DNA from: JAEUJZ01 sp964460115
Lineage (GTDB): Bacteria > Myxococcota_A > Polyangia > Palsa-1104 > JAEUJZ01
DNA length: 64,000 bases
Assembly: GCA_964460115.1 (NCBI GenBank)
Contig: CAYWPR010000017.1
Coordinates: forward strand, 1 to 64,000
Reading direction: 5' to 3'
The notes under the pieces were generated by a model. The model ran no database searches, had not been told where the DNA came from, and was given only the letters and a program-made list of their open reading frames with translations. The position numbers and the translations under genes are program-made. Below are positions 45,579 through 56,164 of the stretch, one piece after another; the stretch's first letter is position 1; the number at the start of each line of letters is the position of its first letter.

Positions 45579-46127
45579 CTATTTCATAGGCTGAGCGGCC
45601 GGCGATTCGGCGAGGCTTTTGATGGCAGCTAGGCCTTTTTCAAAATCGCCACCGACCATGCGGTCCATGTCCATAAACATGCAAAAGGCTTTGCCGATAA
45701 AGTCATTGTGGCCGCTCATCACCCAGCTCAGCTTGGTGCTTGTGCCATTTGGCGTCAGCGTGAACAAAGTTGTGTTCGTTGCGCGCATCGGCTTGAGAAA
45801 TTCCAGTTTGATTTCGACCTGCTGATCCAGGCGGCTGTTTACAATGCTCATGCGCCCGGCACCCACTTTGTCATTGCCGGTCCAAGAGTAAATCGCTCCG
45901 ACGCCGGCCGGACTGCCTTCGAAGATTCGTTGCATGTTCGAATCCAGCTTTTCCCAAGGCGACCATTTCGACCATTTGTGAAAATCGTTGAGCAGAGGAA
46001 AAACTACAGTCGTCGGGGCGGCGATTTCAATGCTGCGCTCGACGCGAAATGAGTCTGGACGGGTGAAGACTACAGCGACAAATACGACCAGGCATACGGC
46101 CAAGACCAATCCGATTTTCTTCAACAT
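45579..46127 (-). CDS. SRPBCC/polyketide cyclase-like protein with N-terminal anchor
   Basis: The 182-residue protein starts MLKKIGLVLAVCLVVFVAVV, a membrane anchor or signal peptide, then an SRPBCC (START-like) ligand-binding fold: VERSIEIAAPTTVVFPLLND, WSPWEKLDSNMQRIFEG, SYTWTG-like SWTGNDKVGAG and a C-terminal helix with GGDFEKGLAAIKSLAES. Such proteins bind hydrophobic ligands; the ligand is unknown. AAGGAGG 6 bp before the ATG at 46127 fixes the start over an upstream in-frame ATG. Confidence 0.8.
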   Translation of the reverse strand: MLKKIGLVLAVCLVVFVAVVFTRPDSFRVERSIEIAAPTTVVFPLLNDFHKWSKWSPWEKLDSNMQRIFEGSPAGVGAIYSWTGNDKVGAGRMSIVNSRLDQQVEIKLEFLKPMRATNTTLFTLTPNGTSTKLSWVMSGHNDFIGKAFCMFMDMDRMVGGDFEKGLAAIKSLAESPAAQPMK

Positions 46128-46222
46128 GAGGAGCCTCCTTGTAGGAAAGAACCGCATCCTACATCAACCTACGATGTCGGTTTGAAGTTTCAAATTGTAT
46201 GAGGCCGCCGCTGCTTCACAAA

Positions 46223-46250
46223 CGCCCGAGGGAGGTGTGCTCCCTGGGCG
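46223..46250. terminator. Probable terminator after valS
   Basis: Arms CGCCC..GGGAG and CTCCC..GGGCG form a hairpin 26 bp downstream of the valS stop. On the minus strand a short TTT follows, so termination is plausible but weak. Confidence 0.5.
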
Positions 46251-46275
46251 ATCGAGCGTCAGTCTGCGAATGAAT

Positions 46276-49176
<2,901 letters not shown>

Positions 49177-49266
49177 CGTGGGCCTTCTTTAACACATCTG
49201 CTCGCCGTTGCCGATAGCTCGGAATGCAGCGTACAGATCGCTAGAATCGGGCGAGGAGATGCTAAG

Positions 49267-51222
49267 ATGACCGCTTACTCGCTGGGCACTAGTCTGGCGA
49301 GCTTGGCAACAGCTTTGGAAAAGGATCGGGCCATGCACGCTCAACCTGGCACGCACAATTTCTCTGCAAACTCGCGATTTATCGCAAATGGTCAAAATCT
49401 GGCGCAGCTTTTGGCCGATCGCGCCGCCACTACTCCAAACGGTGCGGCATTTATGAGCAAACGCAATGGAGAATGGCAAACTGCCACCTGGCAGCAGGTT
49501 TTTGAGCGTGCAGAAGACATCGCTTTTGGCCTGCTGAGCATCGGGATGCAGCTTGGCGATCGCGTGGCCATCATCGGCAATACTCGCCAGGAGTGGTCGC
49601 TATGCGATTTCGGCCTGATTCTGGGCGGCGGCGTCACCGTGCCTATCTATCCCTCAAGTCTCGGCGAAACCGCGGCATTTATTCTGCGCAATAGCGAATC
49701 GGCCTGGGTTTTTGCCGAAAACGAGCAACAACTCGACAAGCTTTTGGCCCGCCGCGTGGAGCTTGCTCACGTCAAGCGGATCATTTTGTGGGATGGCCAC
49801 GTGGACAATCGTCCGGATGCCGCCGACTGGGTCATGACGCTTAGCGAGCTGCGCGAACGCGGCCGAGAGCACCGCACGGCGCATAAAGACGCCTTGGTCG
49901 AAATTCGCGAAAAAGTTCTGACGGACAGCGCCGCGACAATCATTTATACCTCGGGAACCACCGGCATGCCCAAGGGCGTGGTGGTCACCCACGCAGCCTA
50001 TACAGTCGGCACAGGTTATGTCGAAGAGGCGCTGCCCATTGGGCTTAACGACAGGCACGTGCTGTTTTTGCCGCTGTCGCACAGCTTCGGCAAGCTCATC
50101 GAAGTGATCTGCGTCAAATTCGGCTCGTGCACGGCGTTTGCCGAAAGTCTGGAAAAGTTGGCCGACAACTGCGGCGAGGTCAAACCCACTTTCGTCTGTG
50201 CTGTGCCGCGCGTATTTGAAAAGGCCTACAGCCGCGTGCTCAACAATGCCAAAGAAGGCGGCCCGATCAAATGGGCGATTTTTCAGCAGGCGCTCGCCGT
50301 CGGCCTGCGTTACAGCCGCGAACTTCAGGGCAAGCGCCAACCGGGACGGCTTTTGGCTATGGAGTATGCCCTGGCCGACAAGCTGGTTTTCAGCAAGCTG
50401 CGCGCGCGCTTTGGCGGCCAGATGCGCTTTTTTGTCTGCGGCAGCGCTCCTTTGTCCAAGGACATGGCCGAGTTTTTTCACGCCGCCGGCATGCTCATCC
50501 TCGAAGGCTATGGACTCACCGAAACCAATTCTTTGACCTCGGTCAATCGCGTCGACAACTTCAAATTCGGCACGGTGGGCAAGGTGGTACACGCTGACGT
50601 CACGGTGCGCATCGCCCCCGACGGTGAGATTCTAACCAAGGGGATCACCAACCTTCAAGAGTACTACAAGCAGCCCGAGGCGACCCGCGAAGCGATCGAT
50701 GAACAAGGTTGGTTTCATACCGGCGATATCGGCGAATTTGATGCCGAAGGATTTCTGAAGATCACCGACCGCAAAAAAGATCTGATGAAGACCTCCGGCG
50801 GCAAGTACGTGGCGCCGCAAATGATTGAAAGCCAGCTCAAAATAGATCCGCTGATAAGCCAAGTGGTGGTCATCGGCGACCAGCGCAAATACGTCACAGC
50901 GCTTATTGCCCTCAATCAGGATGTGGCCAAAGAAGTCATCGGCCAGTCGGGCGGCCAAGCGCCGGTTTCTACGGAAGACCTATTGCGCCATTCGGCTTTG
51001 TCTCAGCGCGTCCAAAATAGGATCGATGCGGTCAACCAGAAGCTCGGCCGCTGGGAACAAGTGAAGTACTTCCGCTTTTTGCCGCGCGAGCTATCCGAAG
51101 CCGAAGACGAGATGACCCCGACGCTAAAGATCAAGCGCAAGGTCGTCACCGAGCGCTACCGCGACCTAGTCGAATCGATGTATAGCGAAAAATCGAGCGG
51201 CGGCGAAGGCGGCCTGGAATGA
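49267..51222 (+). CDS. Long-chain fatty acid--CoA ligase
   Basis: The 651-residue AMP-forming acyl-CoA synthetase (FAA1/FadD15-like) activates long-chain fatty acids for degradation or lipid synthesis. It has ATP motif IIYTSGTTGMPKGVVVTH, the ANL motif YGLTETNSLTSVN, hinge segment GDIGEFDAEGFLKITDRKKD and catalytic Lys region near the C-terminus (MTPTLKIKRKVV). The frame runs upstream over valS, but ATG 49267 follows GAGGAG at 8 bp and begins before the conserved NLAQLLADRAATTPNG. CorA follows after 12 bp. A fatty-acid-oxidation cluster lies 5 kb downstream. Confidence 0.92.
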   Translation: MTAYSLGTSLASLATALEKDRAMHAQPGTHNFSANSRFIANGQNLAQLLADRAATTPNGAAFMSKRNGEWQTATWQQVFERAEDIAFGLLSIGMQLGDRVAIIGNTRQEWSLCDFGLILGGGVTVPIYPSSLGETAAFILRNSESAWVFAENEQQLDKLLARRVELAHVKRIILWDGHVDNRPDAADWVMTLSELRERGREHRTAHKDALVEIREKVLTDSAATIIYTSGTTGMPKGVVVTHAAYTVGTGYVEEALPIGLNDRHVLFLPLSHSFGKLIEVICVKFGSCTAFAESLEKLADNCGEVKPTFVCAVPRVFEKAYSRVLNNAKEGGPIKWAIFQQALAVGLRYSRELQGKRQPGRLLAMEYALADKLVFSKLRARFGGQMRFFVCGSAPLSKDMAEFFHAAGMLILEGYGLTETNSLTSVNRVDNFKFGTVGKVVHADVTVRIAPDGEILTKGITNLQEYYKQPEATREAIDEQGWFHTGDIGEFDAEGFLKITDRKKDLMKTSGGKYVAPQMIESQLKIDPLISQVVVIGDQRKYVTALIALNQDVAKEVIGQSGGQAPVSTEDLLRHSALSQRVQNRIDAVNQKLGRWEQVKYFRFLPRELSEAEDEMTPTLKIKRKVVTERYRDLVESMYSEKSSGGEGGLE

Positions 51223-51234
51223 AATGAGGCGACC

Positions 51235-52308
51235 ATGATACGCCTGCTTCATTTGCCTCCCGGCGAGGGGGCAAAAATTCGCGAGCTCGACGGCGAGAGC
51301 GCCCGCAAAGAGCTGCTTGATGCGCAGCGCAGCGGCCTGTGGTGGGTCGATATCACCAGCCAAGGCCAGCGCGATATCGACCTTTTGGCGCAGGCCTTCA
51401 AGTTTCATCCGCTGGCGCTGGAAGACTGTTTGCATTTTGATCAGCGCCCAAAGCTGGAAGAATACGTCGGTCAGAATCCGTATCTATTTGTCGTGACGCA
51501 CACTTGCGTGGCGACGCCGTCTGCGCCGGCCGGCTCCTCTTCTGAGGAAAGCTCGATGGTCATGCAGCGCCATGTTCTGGCCCGTGGCCGGACGCACAGC
51601 CTGGCTTTGCAGGTGCTGGAAGTGCATGCTTTTTTGGGCCAGAACTTTTTGGTGACTGTGCATGCCGAACCCAGTGCCTCCGTCGAGTCGGTCTATCAGC
51701 GGGTGCGCCACGACAGCCAGCTTTTAAACCGCGGACCGGATTTTATCTACTATTTGCTGGCCGACGTTCTGACCGATGCCAACTTTCCGGTTCTCGAGCA
51801 GCTTGGCGACTTGCTGGATGACCTGGAAGGGGCGATTTTAAAAAGCCAGAACCCGACCCGCAACGATTTGGCGTGCATCTATTCGCTGCGCAAGGCGCTT
51901 GTGACCATGCGCCGGGCGCTATCGCCGCAGCGCGACATCATGGGAGCGCTATTTCGGCAAGGCGGCAGCCCCTGCGTCAATCAGCGAACCGCGCCCTATT
52001 TTCGCGATATTTATGATCATTTGACGCGTATTTATGAAAGTATCGAAGCGGGCCGCGATTTATTATCAAGTTGTATTGATGCCTATCTATCAACGGTTGG
52101 TCAACGCACAAACGAGATTATGAAGCAGCTTACGCTGCTATCTTGCATCCTTTTGCCGATGACCTTTGTCACGGGCTTTTTTGGAATGAATTTTCAAATG
52201 ATGCCCTTTCATTCGCCAGTCTTTTTCTGGGTGGCCATGGGCGCCATGTTTATTGGCATTCCAATCGGAATTTATTTCTTTTTCCGCAGCAAGGGCTGGC
52301 TCGGTTAA
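51235..52308 (+). CDS. corA: CorA-family magnesium/divalent-metal channel
   Basis: The 357-residue protein has a large cytoplasmic domain and two C-terminal membrane helices (about 300-350). The signature GMNF lies in FVTGFFGMNFQMMPF, directly after the first helix, followed by the FFFRSKGW end. CorA pentamers conduct Mg2+ and sometimes Co2+ or Ni2+. A GAGG ribosome site lies 5 bp before the ATG. It is probably in one transcript with the upstream acyl-CoA synthetase. It is the second Mg2+ transporter in the window. Confidence 0.93.
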   Translation: MIRLLHLPPGEGAKIRELDGESARKELLDAQRSGLWWVDITSQGQRDIDLLAQAFKFHPLALEDCLHFDQRPKLEEYVGQNPYLFVVTHTCVATPSAPAGSSSEESSMVMQRHVLARGRTHSLALQVLEVHAFLGQNFLVTVHAEPSASVESVYQRVRHDSQLLNRGPDFIYYLLADVLTDANFPVLEQLGDLLDDLEGAILKSQNPTRNDLACIYSLRKALVTMRRALSPQRDIMGALFRQGGSPCVNQRTAPYFRDIYDHLTRIYESIEAGRDLLSSCIDAYLSTVGQRTNEIMKQLTLLSCILLPMTFVTGFFGMNFQMMPFHSPVFFWVAMGAMFIGIPIGIYFFFRSKGWLG

Positions 52309-52531
52309 GCCCTTATTGAATAAGAGATGTGGCTACCAGGTCGGGGTGTACTCGGTGATGCGAATCACCTCGACAAGCGCCAACAGCGGAGCATCCATTT
52401 GTTGGGTTGACGGTTAGGACTATCCGATATGTCCCTTTTGGGGCTAGATTAGCCGGCTCATGGTTGTGGAAAAAGATGAACGCGACGGCAGTTTGTCTTT
52501 AACACCAATCACCCAACATGAAAGGAGCTAA

Positions 52532-53602
52532 ATGATGCACTCCCCTCAGGTTCAGCTTGATCAGCCCCGGCGTGTGAGCGCCCTATCCACTCTCATTCTT
52601 GGAGGAATCGCGCTTTTGACCATGCGCTGTGTTCCTTCGAATTCTGATGACCTGGCGCCCGATGCTCCACAGGCTAGAACGACCGCGGCAATCAAGGCTT
52701 CGTCAGGAAGCTGTTCCGCCTCCAAATGCGGCTGGCACAACCCACTTTCGCAAGGAAATAATCTGTTTGCGCTTTGGGGGAGCGACGCCAATAGTATTTT
52801 CGCTGTGGGCGAGTCAGGCACCATCCTTATGTGGAACGGCGTTGCCTGGGATACACTAACGAGCGGCACCTCGCAGTGGCTCAATTCCGTATGGGGCACG
52901 GATGCCAATAATGTTTGGGCAGTCGGAGATGCGGGAACAATCATCAGGTGGAACGGTTCGACCTGGGCGGTGCAGCTAAGCGGTACTACCGATCGCCTGC
53001 TTGGCGTGTGGGGTTCCGATTCCAATAACATCTGGGCGGTAAGCGATTCGAGCCGGATCTTCAAGTGGAACGGCTCTACCTGGTCTGTACATTTCAGCGG
53101 CACTGGAGATGCGCTAACCGGAATCTGGGGTAGCGATGCGAATAATATTTGGGCCGTCGGCGCAGGGGGAATCATTCTCAAATGGGACGGTTCGAATTGG
53201 AACTGGCAAATCAGCGGAACGGAGGGTTGGCTCACGCAGGTATGGGGAATTGATACCAATAACGTCTGGGCGATTGGCACGACTCTAGGCGTTGGCGGGA
53301 CGATCCTGAAGTGGAATGGTAAGTGCTGGAACGAGCAGACTAGCGGCACCACAGCGCAGCTCATTGGCGCATGGGGTACTGATGTGAACAATGTTTGGGT
53401 TGTCGGCGAAGAAGGTGCCATTCTCAAGTGGAACGGCGTCACCTGGGCCCCTCAGCCCAGTATGGCTACGAATAGCCTTTTTAGCGTATGGGGAACTGCT
53501 ACAAACAGCATTTGGGCTGTTGGCCAAGGGGGAGTAATTTTTAAATGGGATGGCTCGATTTGGCGCGCGCTGTCTCGCGACCCCTCCGATATCCTGAATT
53601 GA
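52532..53602 (+). CDS. Seven-repeat beta-propeller lipoprotein
   Basis: The 356-residue protein has a lipoprotein-like N-terminus (LILGGIALLTMRC) and then seven repeats of about 40 residues, each of the form VWGSDANNVWAVGxxGTIxxWNG, ending ...SGT. The repeats predict a seven-bladed propeller, probably surface-exposed. Start codons at 52532 and 52535 both follow AAGGAG. The encoded sequence stops just after the last complete repeat. One frame further on, the DNA reads VWGSNARNV-stop-AVGEQGTM, a decayed eighth repeat, so the gene appears to have been longer. It precedes the accessory region. Confidence 0.8.
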   Translation: MMHSPQVQLDQPRRVSALSTLILGGIALLTMRCVPSNSDDLAPDAPQARTTAAIKASSGSCSASKCGWHNPLSQGNNLFALWGSDANSIFAVGESGTILMWNGVAWDTLTSGTSQWLNSVWGTDANNVWAVGDAGTIIRWNGSTWAVQLSGTTDRLLGVWGSDSNNIWAVSDSSRIFKWNGSTWSVHFSGTGDALTGIWGSDANNIWAVGAGGIILKWDGSNWNWQISGTEGWLTQVWGIDTNNVWAIGTTLGVGGTILKWNGKCWNEQTSGTTAQLIGAWGTDVNNVWVVGEEGAILKWNGVTWAPQPSMATNSLFSVWGTATNSIWAVGQGGVIFKWDGSIWRALSRDPSDILN

Positions 53603-53700
53603 GGTATGGGGCAGTAACGCACGCAATGTCTAAGCCGTAGGCGAGCAAGGCACCATGCTCATCATCGGTTACTACGGTTCGCACGCGTACAAAAACACTG
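53603..53700 (+). pseudogene. Decayed 3' extension of the propeller gene
   Basis: In the frame beginning at 53604 the DNA reads VWGSNARNV, a stop, then AVGEQGTM. This matches the propeller-repeat consensus of the gene that ends at 53602 but carries a one-base frame change and a stop where the consensus Trp lies. Confidence 0.7.
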
Positions 53701-53718
53701 CATGCCAATAGCCCCCAA

Positions 53719-53868
53719 ATCGCCATCGGCTACGTTCGCGGAAGCACCCAGGAGCAAGCCAGCGAGGGTGTCAGCTTAGACGCACAACGCGATAGGCTGC
53801 GCGATTACTGCAAATCAAATCAAATCAAATCAAATCACATTAGATTGGTCGATCCCTGCTCGACCTGA
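53719..53868 (+). pseudogene. Serine recombinase N-terminal remnant
   Basis: In this frame the DNA encodes IGYVRGSTQEQ followed by GVSLDAQRDRLRDYC, the hallmark of resolvase/invertase and large serine recombinases (consensus YVRVSTxEQ..GVSLxAQ). No start codon is in frame nearby, and a stop occurs at 53866-53868 after about 49 codons. The remaining catalytic and DNA-binding parts are missing. The fragment contains a run of CAAAT repeats. It marks a past integration or excision event immediately before the two-gene ATPase/TOPRIM unit. Confidence 0.8.
53811..53835 (+). repeat. CAAAT pentanucleotide microsatellite, five units
   Basis: Five tandem CAAAT units lie inside the recombinase remnant at the position where homologues have YC..N.I.LV. 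Expansion by pentamers shifts the frame unless three units are gained or lost. Confidence 0.95.
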
Positions 53869-53892
53869 GGAGACCAGGAGAGCGGCAGGCAC

Positions 53893-54009
53893 ATGGAGTT
53901 GGCGGTCTGCTGGCGGGACTATGCGACGGCCGAGGCGGCGCGGGTCGAGTTAGAACGCTGCTGCGCCGAGACAGCGTCGACATCCGCCGAGCTGCACCCT
54001 GAAAGCTGA
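53893..54009 (+). CDS. Short ORF of doubtful coding status
   Basis: A 38-codon frame (starting MELAVCWRDYATAEAARVEL) lies between the recombinase remnant and the ATPase gene. It has helix-like composition but no recognisable family, and the spacing to the AGGAG upstream is long. It may be part of the same decayed mobile gene. Coding status is uncertain. Confidence 0.2.
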   Translation: MELAVCWRDYATAEAARVELERCCAETASTSAELHPES

Positions 54010-54049
54010 AAAACTTCTGAGCGTCGCCCGATAGAGATAGGATGACCCC

Positions 54050-55105
54050 ATGCCGCTCATCACCGGGCTAGAAATAAACAACTTCCGCTGCTTCGAAAAG
54101 CTGCGTGTCGACGGGCTCACGCGCGTCAATCTGTTCGTTGGCAAGAACAACAGCGGCAAGACTGCACTACTCGAAGCTGTCGAGGCGGTGGTGTCAATCG
54201 ACAGCCCTTTGCTTCTCTACAGGGCGTCTGTGGATCGCGGAGAGTCACGCATAGGACGGGGGCTAGGGGGTGAGGACTCCCTGCAGCTTGATATCCGCCG
54301 CTGGTTTTACGGTCACTGCATCGACGAGGGAGCGTCCTTCAGCCTCCGCGCCACAGGAGAACGAGAGTTCTCAGTCGCTCGTACTCTTGAGCGTGCACCA
54401 CACGATTTATTTCCTGGGCCATTGTCGCTCACGATAAACCGACCGGGGTCGCGGGTGCGCCTGCCCATTCTCCCGCTCACACCAGACGGGTTCCTAGGGG
54501 CAGGCTCGCCTGCCGACCTGCAGGAGAGACTTGATCGCAACTTGAAACCACCTGTCGGATTCGTTGCGACTCGTCGACTCCTGCCAGCTGAGTTGGCTCT
54601 GCTCTGGAAAGGCGTAGTGCTTACTCCCCGTGAAGAAGCGACAGTGAAAGCGCTGCGTCTCGTCGAGCCGGCCATCGAGCGAATCGCCATTTCGGGGGGC
54701 GGTGAAGCTGCCGCCGCTCAGGTTCTTCTGCACGGAGCATCCAGTCCGATCCCGCTCGGAACGCTCGGTGAGGGCGTATCGAGGGTCCTCGCTCTGGCGC
54801 TTCACCTGGTTCGCACGCAGGGGGGATTTTTACTCATCGATGAGATCGAAAATGGTCTGCACTGGTCGGTCATGTCGAAAGTTTGGCGCTTCCTCGTCGA
54901 AAGTGCGCGTTCTCTCAATGTCCAGGTCTTCTTGACGACACACTCGAAGGACTGTCTGGACGCTATCGCTGAGCTTCATGGCGCGAATCCTCAGCTAACT
55001 GAAGAGATTAGCGTCCATCGTCTCGAGCGCGGGAAGGAAACTCCAGTTCGTTTCGATGCGGCTCGCATCGCGGAATATGTCCACATGGAACTGGAGACGC
55101 GCTGA
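54050..55105 (+). CDS. ABC/OLD-type AAA ATPase of a two-gene accessory unit
   Basis: The 351-residue ATPase of the AAA15/AAA21 type has Walker A GKNNSGKT (31-38), an ABC-type signature LGEGVSR (239-245), Walker B FLLIDEIE (260-267) and H-loop TTHS (296-299). The N-terminus (LEINNFRCFEKLRVDGLTRV) is the usual beginning of OLD/RecF-like ATPases. The central insertion has a membrane-free, mixed fold. The stop shares one base with the next gene (TGATG), so the two are translationally coupled. Codon use differs from neighbours: no CTT-TTG leucine pair appears in the gene. Together with the TOPRIM-like partner it resembles split OLD nucleases and PARIS-like (AriA/AriB) anti-phage systems by analogy. 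Confidence 0.85.
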   Translation: MPLITGLEINNFRCFEKLRVDGLTRVNLFVGKNNSGKTALLEAVEAVVSIDSPLLLYRASVDRGESRIGRGLGGEDSLQLDIRRWFYGHCIDEGASFSLRATGEREFSVARTLERAPHDLFPGPLSLTINRPGSRVRLPILPLTPDGFLGAGSPADLQERLDRNLKPPVGFVATRRLLPAELALLWKGVVLTPREEATVKALRLVEPAIERIAISGGGEAAAAQVLLHGASSPIPLGTLGEGVSRVLALALHLVRTQGGFLLIDEIENGLHWSVMSKVWRFLVESARSLNVQVFLTTHSKDCLDAIAELHGANPQLTEEISVHRLERGKETPVRFDAARIAEYVHMELETR

Positions 55106-55749
55106 TGAGTCGGATAATCAACTCCAAGATCGATGCGCTCTTCGTCGAGGGTCCCGATGACGGCGCTGTCGTAAATGCGTTCGTCGAGAAGCTCACAGGG
55201 AACAAACTGGGCAGACACCCCTATCTGGTTCGGACGATGGACGCCGGTGGCGGGATACAATGGGCCTTACGCGAGTTCGACAGCTATGTGGACGCCGCGC
55301 CTGACGGCGCACGGGTTGGCGTCATTGTCGATCGGGACGGAGTCGAAGGGCGGCAGGACAATTGGCCGGCCGTATCAGCACGACTCAGTCGCCTCGGGGT
55401 AAGCGATGCAGATCCTTGCGCCAGCGGTCACATCGTCCAGGGCCGCTTTGGAATCTGGATGTGGCCAGACAACATCACTGGCGGCGATCTCGAGGACTTC
55501 GTTGCTGGCATTGTGCCGCAATCGCCGATCCTCACCTTTGCAGGGGAGACGTCTCGAATCGCTAGAGACACCCATGGCGCAGAGTATGATTCCGCGCACT
55601 TTCGCAAGGCTTCCCTCAAAATTCGGAGTATCTGGCGTGACGCGAGCGCTGCCGGTGGCTACGGACACCTCGTCCGCAACTTGTCGCTCGTGGAAACTCC
55701 AGCATCGAAAGCGTTCCTCGCGTGGTTTACCGAATTGTTCTTGTCGTAA
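55105..55749 (+). CDS. DUF3226/TOPRIM-like protein paired with the ATPase
   Basis: The 214-residue protein shows the TOPRIM-type acidic pattern: Glu15 in ALFVEGPDDG and Asp76/Asp78 in VGVIVDRDG, followed by the DUF3226 block WMWPDN (about 119-123) and GGDLEDF. TOPRIM folds use such residues to bind Mg2+ in nucleases, topoisomerases and primases. Its size and dependence on an upstream ATPase match the effector half of a split OLD-type pair. It could degrade nucleic acid on activation; that is inference. The gene ends at 55749 with no further gene on this strand before the kinase remnant. Confidence 0.8.
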   Translation: MSRIINSKIDALFVEGPDDGAVVNAFVEKLTGNKLGRHPYLVRTMDAGGGIQWALREFDSYVDAAPDGARVGVIVDRDGVEGRQDNWPAVSARLSRLGVSDADPCASGHIVQGRFGIWMWPDNITGGDLEDFVAGIVPQSPILTFAGETSRIARDTHGAEYDSAHFRKASLKIRSIWRDASAAGGYGHLVRNLSLVETPASKAFLAWFTELFLS

Positions 55750-55826
55750 CTCCTCTGTCGCGTCACCTGGCTACTTGATGTTGTGCGCGCGTTGCGTTCT
55801 ATGATCTGCGCAGTTTGTGCCTGTGG

Positions 55827-55870
55827 GACGTCAATGGTGACGTCCAATGGACGTCCAAGAGCTGGACGTC
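55827..55870. repeat. Cluster of four GACGTC palindromes
   Basis: GACGTC occurs at 55827, 55839, 55850 and 55865, within 44 bp, three of them as GACGTCCA. It is downstream of the ATPase/TOPRIM pair in a 415-bp stretch with no intact gene. It could be an iterated protein-binding or recombination site; it could also be chance. Confidence 0.5.
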
Positions 55871-55971
55871 CACGAGACAGCCTGCGCGGCTGCCAGAGCA
55901 TCTTTCTGCAACGGGCTCCGATCGAATCAAGGAAATTCTTTTTCTCGATGGGGAGGCTTAATCGGCGGGGC

Positions 55972-56091
55972 CTAAGAATTCCTTTTTCTGGGATCGAGCC
56001 GGGTGTCCTGCGCCAGGAATACCCGTCCCATTGCGCCCTGACCCAGAGAGCGAACAAGACGGTATTCCGCGAGAAGCGGCAAGGCGGCCAT
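55972..56091 (-). pseudogene. Serine/threonine kinase N-terminal remnant
   Basis: From an ATG at 56091 the minus strand encodes 39 residues, including EYRLVRSLGQGAMGRVFLAQ, the glycine-rich loop of a Hanks kinase, then stops at 55972 before the VAIK lysine. The rest of the kinase is absent. The break points toward the ATPase/TOPRIM unit. The flanking 55871-55971 and 56092-56164 hold nothing else I can identify. Confidence 0.75.
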
Positions 56092-56164
56092 GGCGGTCGG
56101 ACTGAGATCTCGATCAATTAGCTTAGGCAACAGCTTGGGAGTGAGCCCCAAATAGGCTTTGCGC

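Noticed and set aside
49654..50592. A 312-codon minus-strand open frame
   Set aside because: It overlaps the acyl-CoA synthetase ATP-binding region entirely and has no family motif; the plus-strand gene explains the sequence.
52309..52531. Intergenic 223 bp before the propeller gene searched for a tRNA or riboswitch
   Set aside because: No tRNA arms or conserved riboswitch core found; only short weak inverted repeats.
55827..55870. GACGTC cluster considered as a CRISPR or direct-repeat array
   Set aside because: Units are only 6-8 bp with 11-15 bp spacing; reported instead as possible protein-binding sites.
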